Below are positions 33,539-35,408 of a stretch of DNA of 35,408 nucleotides, piece by piece. The notes beneath the pieces were generated by a model that was not told where the DNA came from, searched no databases, and saw only the letters and a list, made by a program, of their open reading frames with translations. Position 1 is the stretch's first letter; every line of letters begins with the position of its first letter. The translations under genes were made by a program, and so were the position numbers. The stretch is from Phallusia fumigata (Eukaryota; Chordata; Ascidiacea; Phlebobranchia; Ascidiidae): the NCBI GenBank assembly GCA_008931825.1, contig QXVZ01010142.1:1-35408 (forward strand). The letters are read 5' to 3'.

Positions 33539-34753
33539 CTGTTCAGCATTGAAACATTTGAAGTCGGTGATCGGAGTAAGCTTACAGTCAGTAGTTTTTC
33601 ATCCAAATACTGATTTCCACTTGACAGTGGCAAGAGCAAAGGACCTGAAAACAAAACGCACAACAAACAGAAAAATTACAGCTTATCGCTATACACTGCT
33701 TATGGCAATCTATAACACATACCTAGAAGGCTAAACAGTGTGCACCCTGGTTAGCTTTCAACAGAACTTATCAAAAAACAAAACATTTTTAGGTTGCAAA
33801 TTTGAACTAGAAGGTTGGTTTACCATATACAGACATTCTATTTACACTATTATCCAACTTGTAGGTGTATTCCAACATGAATAAACATTGTCTTATAGTT
33901 ACGTAAGCTTCATTGTTTTTGCAGGCAGAAATACATGTGAAAGTTACATCCAAATCCATCAAACATTTCATGACAAATTGCATGAATAAGCTGCAAGGTA
34001 AAAATTTCAGAGTGAAAACAATATGTGTACTGTACTATATTTAATTACCTATTGAGNTGCAGGCAGAAATACATGTGAAAGTTACATCCAAATCCATCAA
34101 ACATTTCATGACAAATTGCATGAATAAGCTGCAAGGTAAAAATTTCAGAGTGAAAACAATATGTGTACTGTACTATATTTAATTACCTATTGAGCATTAA
34201 ACCTTTTAAGGCCAGTAATCTTTCGTTAATGGGCTTCATTTCCAAGACCCAATTTTCACTCAACAATCGTACCAAAATTCCTGAAACAAAAACATCACAA
34301 AGACAAAAAAATGCAAAATCATCACTAAACACATCACAAAAACAAACTGCTATGGCCAAACAGTGTGTGCCCTGGTTAGCTTCCATCAAATTTATGACAT
34401 TTATCATAAAAAGCATTTTTGTTTATTACCTTGTTGGCCAATTGGGAATCAAAAACCCCAGAAGTTCCACTCAAAATTCTGAAGTTCCTGAAATACAAAC
34501 ATACCAGAGACAGAAAATGCAAAATCAAATTTGTTCATTTGTAAGTCACATCGAAAAATTACTGCAACAGCTAAACAGTGTGCACCCTGGTTAGCCTTCT
34601 ACAATCAAATTGTGTTTCCCAAATTGTCTCTGACACAAGTTTGAACAGGAAATGTTTGACTACAGTTTGTTACCTGTTAAGCATTTTGAAGTCAGCTATC
34701 CAACTTCTTACAAGCAACAATGATCTTCGGCGGAGTCTTGCTTGTCTAAGTTT
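33539..34753 (-). repeat. Right-arm outermost cassettes in the window
   Basis: Exons: 33539-33644, 34187-34280, 34430-34487 and 34674-34753 (the last with a less certain acceptor). Hairpins: 33727-33758, 34352-34384 (loop changed to a GGCACACA form) and 34569-34600. The locus evidently continues to the right, since no promoter is seen. Confidence 0.62.
33920..34194. repeat. Perfect 137-bp direct duplication around one N
   Basis: Bases 33920-34056 and 34058-34194 appear identical, separated only by N at 34057. The copies include a cassette donor and the first bases of its exon. Identity this complete, when neighbouring repeats are well diverged, plus the N at the joint, points to an unresolved overlap in assembly rather than real duplication. 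Confidence 0.85.
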
Positions 34754-35408
34754 CTAAGAGAAAATGCAGAAATGTGAATGTGCAAAACCTGGTAATTAAG
34801 CAAAGCTATTGGAAATTAGTTACTTAAGCTTTTTACAACAAAATTGTTTCTGCAGGCATACATGCATGGGTCCCCACACATGCAAAGTAGAATAATTTTA
34901 GGGTACTGTAATACACATACTTTTAATTAACTTCACATAAATTATATCACAAAACAACAGAATTGATGATAAACTAAATATGACTCAACAAACTTTAAAA
35001 GGCTAGTGAGTCAACTACCAGGGGTATAGGGTGAAACACAGCAACAAATCCACCACAATGACATGTTATACAAACTGTCTGAATTTCACCTAGGACAAAC
35101 ATTGTTTATTAACATTTCCCATTCCACAAAGCCAGTGGAGCAACTCTCTTACCATTGTGTCAAACAAAGAAATTAATACACCACAATGGCATGTTACCTA
35201 AACTGTCAAAATTTCATTTCATTTTGGCATTGTTTAACAAGTTGACCCATGTACAAACTTTCCAAATTTCACATCATTTCGATATTGTTCCGCTTATGAG
35301 GTAACCGCTTGCTAAGTAACATGCAAAAACTAGAGAGGTGGCGTTCTCCATATTTTCATTCAAAATACACTACCACCCCATGTTGGATATACATTCAATG
35401 TCTGCATA
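34754..35408. repeat. Interspersed repeats at the right edge
   Basis: The segment near 34853-34890 (tgcaggcatacatgcatggg, then tccccacacatgcaaa) matches those near 29052 and 32890. Copies of the 130-bp-period repeat follow at about 35050-35140 and 35170-35260. No exon or hairpin of the array is seen here. Confidence 0.5.

Larger units (their letters stand above)
24230..34753 (-). ncRNA. Right-arm multi-exon non-coding RNA locus (predicted)
   Basis: The mirror of the left locus on the - strand. Its acceptors read ctgaaacaaaaac and its donors ttac|ctg on the + strand, which are gtttcag and cag|gtaa on the - strand. Cassette, leader-type and hairpin sequences are all recognisable relatives of left-arm ones. 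Its 5' end and promoter lie beyond 35408. Spacing is looser than in the left arm because other repeats have entered. As on the left, exon lengths (42 to 118 nt) do not keep a frame, so I infer a non-coding product. Transcription would run toward the left arm's 3' end. Confidence 0.55.

Noticed and set aside
9742..34600. Hairpins as ordinary microRNA precursors
   Set aside because: Most stems are 11-15 pairs with an 8-nt loop, too short for a standard precursor with 22-nt arms. Only the first (9742-9789) approaches a useful length.

Overview
The window looks like nuclear DNA of an invertebrate animal. It is AT-rich, has short exons in small introns with GT-AG and occasional GC-AG splice sites, and carries long stretches of private tandem repeats. 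A tunicate such as Ciona would fit the compact GPCR gene and intron sizes, but that is inference. Nothing prokaryotic is seen: no operons, CRISPR array, rRNA or tRNA.

Bases 1-6557 hold the 3' part of a class A (rhodopsin-type) G-protein-coupled receptor gene on the + strand. Nine exons join in phase and encode the last 288 residues, from the end of TM3 to the stop. Positions 6558-9350 are intergenic, with no gene I can support.

From about 9.38 kb to the right edge the window is one unusual locus. It starts with a CCAAT/CRE-rich promoter-like region (9.4-9.57 kb). After it come many short exon-like cassettes on the + strand (9.6-21.2 kb), with canonical acceptors and mostly canonical donors. 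The commonest cassette is about 107 nt in a unit of about 280 bp. A homologous set of cassettes lies on the - strand (24.2-34.75 kb, running off the right edge). The two arrays point at each other, tail to tail, across a centre of minisatellites (21.2-23.94 kb), which are themselves inverted. Exon lengths are not multiples of three and frames are not kept, so I read each arm as a multi-exon non-coding RNA locus.

The most striking element is a short RNA hairpin in nearly every intron of the arrays, usually 75-83 nt upstream of the acceptor in the left arm. Its stem varies with compensatory and G-U changes, and two early copies have quite different stem sequences. The apical loop, with the self-complementary hexamer GUGCAC, is nearly invariant. 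A second hairpin family in front of another exon type has a different stem, the same GUGCAC loop and about the same distance to the acceptor. This suggests a conserved RNA structural module, possibly acting through loop-loop (kissing) pairing between introns or as a protein-binding or splicing element. I know of no described system that matches it.

The right arm is also invaded by another interspersed repeat family and contains a perfect 137-bp duplication around a single N, probably an assembly artefact.
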